Of a stretch of DNA of 25,743 bases, positions 23,936 through 25,743 are shown one piece after another (the first letter of the stretch is position 1; every line of letters begins with the position of its first letter). Position numbers and translations under genes: made by a program. The notes beneath the pieces were generated by a model, which did no database searches, was not told the DNA's origin, and worked only from the letters and a program-made list of their open reading frames with translations. The DNA comes from an uncultured Eubacterium sp. (GTDB lineage: Bacteria > Bacillota > Clostridia > Lachnospirales > Lachnospiraceae). The stretch is taken from assembly GCA_910584065.1 (NCBI GenBank), contig CAJTZN010000048.1, forward strand, positions 1 through 25,743. Direction: 5' to 3'.

Positions 23936-24955
23936 TTATAGTTTTATTGTACCCCGGATGAAGGGGATTCTTCTCATTATTTCGACCACGAGCAGGGAGA
24001 ATAAACACAAAATGACAAAATTAAATACGCAGTGATCCGCTGTCCATACTCCTAATCTTCGTAGAACAGAACTGAGATATGGATGCATGATATATATCCC
24101 TAAAGAATCGAGACATAATGCATGGAAAAGCTTATTTTCAAGTATTTTGTAAGTCTTTAAATTGAAAATGCATTCAAACAACAAAATGTTATATAAAATG
24201 ATGATTGGATTTGAATAGCAATACTCTTGTGAAGTTACATGGGTGACATAACAAATGCAGTATTGTACCATAGCAATTCCTATCGAAAAGAATAGCATTA
24301 CTGAGAGAATAAAACGGCTATGTTTTTGAATGCAGCTTTTAATGAGGTCAAACTGACAGTACCGGAAAAGAATACCGCCTAAAGAAAAATATAACAAATG
24401 GCTATACATACGCATGGATTGTGGTACGAGTGATTCTGGATTTTCCCTGCCGACAATACCTGCATATATGCAGATTAAAGAAATCGTACAGTTAATAAAA
24501 AACAAAACTGCTATATAAATTTTGGTAACGCGCTTATTTTGAAAGATCCTCCAAATAAGCGGAGAGCAGAGCGTAAGGAATAGTAATGGCCATAAATACC
24601 AGAATTGCCAAAGTGGTTTTTGCTGGAAAAAAGAGCTGGTAAAAAATGTGACAAGATTGGGAATGGTCCTATTTATAATACATATGGGAATGAGAAGTAA
24701 AAGACTCCACATAAAAATAAGTCTAAGTAGGCGAAAACTGCGTGTGAAAACGTATTTTTTTGATATTTGATCGGAACGTCCTAAGATTAACGCACCTGAT
24801 ATCATAAAGAAAATAGGGACGGCAAAACCGCACATATATTGAACGATTTTGTCGGTAAAGTTCCAGGTTCCGCTATGTAATTTTATGACGGCGAAAGTGG
24901 CTAAAACCCTTAAAAGATCAAGTTGTTTGTTCCTTTCTTTTTTGTGATCAGACAT
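23936..24955 (-). CDS. Acyltransferase-3 family membrane O-acyltransferase
   Basis: The 339-residue integral membrane protein has about ten hydrophobic segments and an N-terminal RNKQLDLLRVLATFAVIKLH with the conserved D/R and His pattern of acyltransferase-3 (OafA/WecH) enzymes. FFMISGALILG and a late SLGIYIMHPYL also fit. Such enzymes O-acetylate or succinylate surface sugars. AGGAGG lies 7 bases before the ATG. It is the first gene of the minus-strand polysaccharide operon. Its coding sequence is clearly more AT-rich than the GT4, GT2 and exporter genes downstream, suggesting separate acquisition. Confidence 0.88.
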   Translation of the reverse strand: MSDHKKERNKQLDLLRVLATFAVIKLHSGTWNFTDKIVQYMCGFAVPIFFMISGALILGRSDQISKKYVFTRSFRLLRLIFMWSLLLLIPICIINRTIPNLVTFFTSSFFQQKPLWQFWYLWPLLFLTLCSPLIWRIFQNKRVTKIYIAVLFFINCTISLICIYAGIVGRENPESLVPQSMRMYSHLLYFSLGGILFRYCQFDLIKSCIQKHSRFILSVMLFFSIGIAMVQYCICYVTHVTSQEYCYSNPIIILYNILLFECIFNLKTYKILENKLFHALCLDSLGIYIMHPYLSSVLRRLGVWTADHCVFNFVILCLFSLLVVEIMRRIPFIRGTIKL

Positions 24956-25167
24956 TAAGATTCCTCCTGTTTTTATGTATAGTCTCTCGGATTCTCCAGC
25001 CCCTATTTTCTGCGGCTTTCAAATCCAGTTTTATAAAAATTCCCCCACTTTTTTGCCAAAAGTACTTGACAAACCAGTCAAAAAATGCGGCGCTTCGCGC
25101 CTCTTAATAAAAAAGCACTTTTCATTCCGGCGCAGCCGGTTATCATTTTTGATTGGAGGCGATTTTT
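24956..25167. other. Intergenic region between the polysaccharide operon and the transposase
   Basis: It holds the 5' region of the divergent acyltransferase gene and the leader of the transposase gene, which contains two strong hairpins. A TTGACA at 25066-25071 has no matching -10 at normal spacing. The left end of the insertion sequence should fall here, but without the right end in the window I cannot identify its terminal inverted repeat. Confidence 0.4.
25089..25140 (+). repeat. Two compact GC hairpins in the transposase leader
   Basis: GGCGC-TTC-GCGCC (25089-25101) and CCGGC-GCA-GCCGG (25128-25140) are perfect 5-bp stems with 3-base loops in an otherwise AT-rich leader, 15 bases before the ribosome site GGAGG (25155-25159). 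Leader structures like these in insertion sequences can limit read-through expression of the transposase; that role is inferred. Confidence 0.7.
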
Positions 25168-25743
25168 ATGTTACCTGTTAATTATGGCGGCCATGCCGCC
25201 TACCAGGACACCTTCGTGTCCAGGTTCCTTGATTTATTCCCGGATCCCTTCGCTGTCCCTAAACAAACATGGGGTGTCATTGTGAAATTCTGGTATCTTG
25301 ATCTCTCTGAAACAGATACCATCATGCAGGAGTTTTATTCACTGCTCGGCAAACCCGCCACACGTTTCCCTTCCTGCCTGCTCCGTTCCTATCTTCTCTC
25401 AATCGTACTGAAAGCAGATTCCATTACCGAATGGTGCAGGATGCTTAAAATAACCCCGTTGTACGCCATCCTCAGTGGTTTCCCTGCCGGCGACACTCCC
25501 GGCGTCGGTACTTTTTACGATTTTTTCAACCGTCTGTGGCAGTCTGACAGAGACAACTACGTCAGCCAGATCAAACATAAAAAAGCAAAACCGGATAAAG
25601 GGAAAAAACGGGGGGCTAAAACTCCCTGCGACACGGACAGCGCTGCCGCAAAACTCCTCCCCCTCATGCAGCGGATCCACCTCCCAAACAATAAGAGCGA
25701 TCTCGGAAACTCCCGAGCCTTGATTTTTCTGACTCTTTTCATC
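25168..25743 (+). CDS. Transposase, N-terminal part (continues beyond the window)
   Basis: The ATG at 25168, 8 bases after GGAGG, opens a frame that is uninterrupted for 192 codons to the end of the window. The start MLPVNYGGHAAYQDTFVSRF, later WGVIVKFWYLDLSETDTIM and GDTPGVGTFYDFFNRLW, match from memory a DDE-type transposase common in clostridia. The catalytic DDE residues would lie beyond the window. I do not assign an IS family. It is divergent from the polysaccharide operon, whose first gene starts 212 bases away. The last ten or so codons (SRALIFLTLFI) fit the family less well, so a frameshift near or past the edge is possible. Confidence 0.75.
   Translation, partial: MLPVNYGGHAAYQDTFVSRFLDLFPDPFAVPKQTWGVIVKFWYLDLSETDTIMQEFYSLLGKPATRFPSCLLRSYLLSIVLKADSITEWCRMLKITPLYAILSGFPAGDTPGVGTFYDFFNRLWQSDRDNYVSQIKHKKAKPDKGKKRGAKTPCDTDSAAAKLLPLMQRIHLPNNKSDLGNSRALIFLTLFI

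Overview
The window looks like the chromosome of an anaerobic Firmicute, most likely a Lachnospiraceae-type clostridium. The signs are strong GGAGG-type ribosome binding sites, a GHKL/LytTR two-component pair, multi-domain hybrid kinases, a Big2-carrying secreted DUF362 protein, a GH43 remnant and a clostridial-type transposase. No rRNA or tRNA gene was seen, so this placement rests on gene style only.

Layout. (1) 1-4653 is an AT-rich accessory region with decayed pieces. It holds a broken DUF4868/KwaB-like gene, an AlbA_2 (Schlafen-like) DNA-binding ATPase-fold regulator, two striking GAGAC palindromes, a truncated small ORF fused in frame to a secreted Big2-DUF362 protein, and the tail of a GH43 glycosidase gene. 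(2) 4712-6822 (minus strand) is an AgrC/AgrA-like GHKL kinase and LytTR regulator. (3) 7096-8388 (plus) is a lone AAA_14/DUF4143 ATPase with its own consensus promoter. It lies between two identical 35-bp copies of a double direct repeat that resembles a LytTR-type operator. (4) 8632-18184 (plus) is a tightly packed five-gene signalling operon: BMP-family lipoprotein, methyl-accepting chemotaxis protein, REC-HD-GYP regulator, hybrid kinase with HPt, and a second hybrid kinase fused at its C-terminus to a complete DegV (fatty-acid-binding) domain. (5) 18190-24955 (minus) is a surface-polysaccharide operon, transcribed in the order acyltransferase, GT4, GT2, ABC-2 permease, ABC ATPase, GlfT2-like galactofuranosyltransferase. 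(6) 25168-end is the start of a transposase gene that runs off the window.

The most interesting system is the five-gene operon. A membrane hybrid kinase with HPt next to a REC-HD-GYP protein is the layout of the proteobacterial RpfC/RpfG fatty-acid (DSF) signalling pair. Here a second membrane hybrid kinase carries DegV, a fold known to bind fatty acids. A substrate-binding lipoprotein and a chemoreceptor are added upstream. My inference is a lipid- and/or nucleoside-responsive phosphorelay that controls c-di-GMP breakdown, whose transcription is probably switched by the neighbouring LytTR system through the shared 35-bp operator. The domain content and operon layout are seen in the sequence; ligand, wiring and output are inferred.
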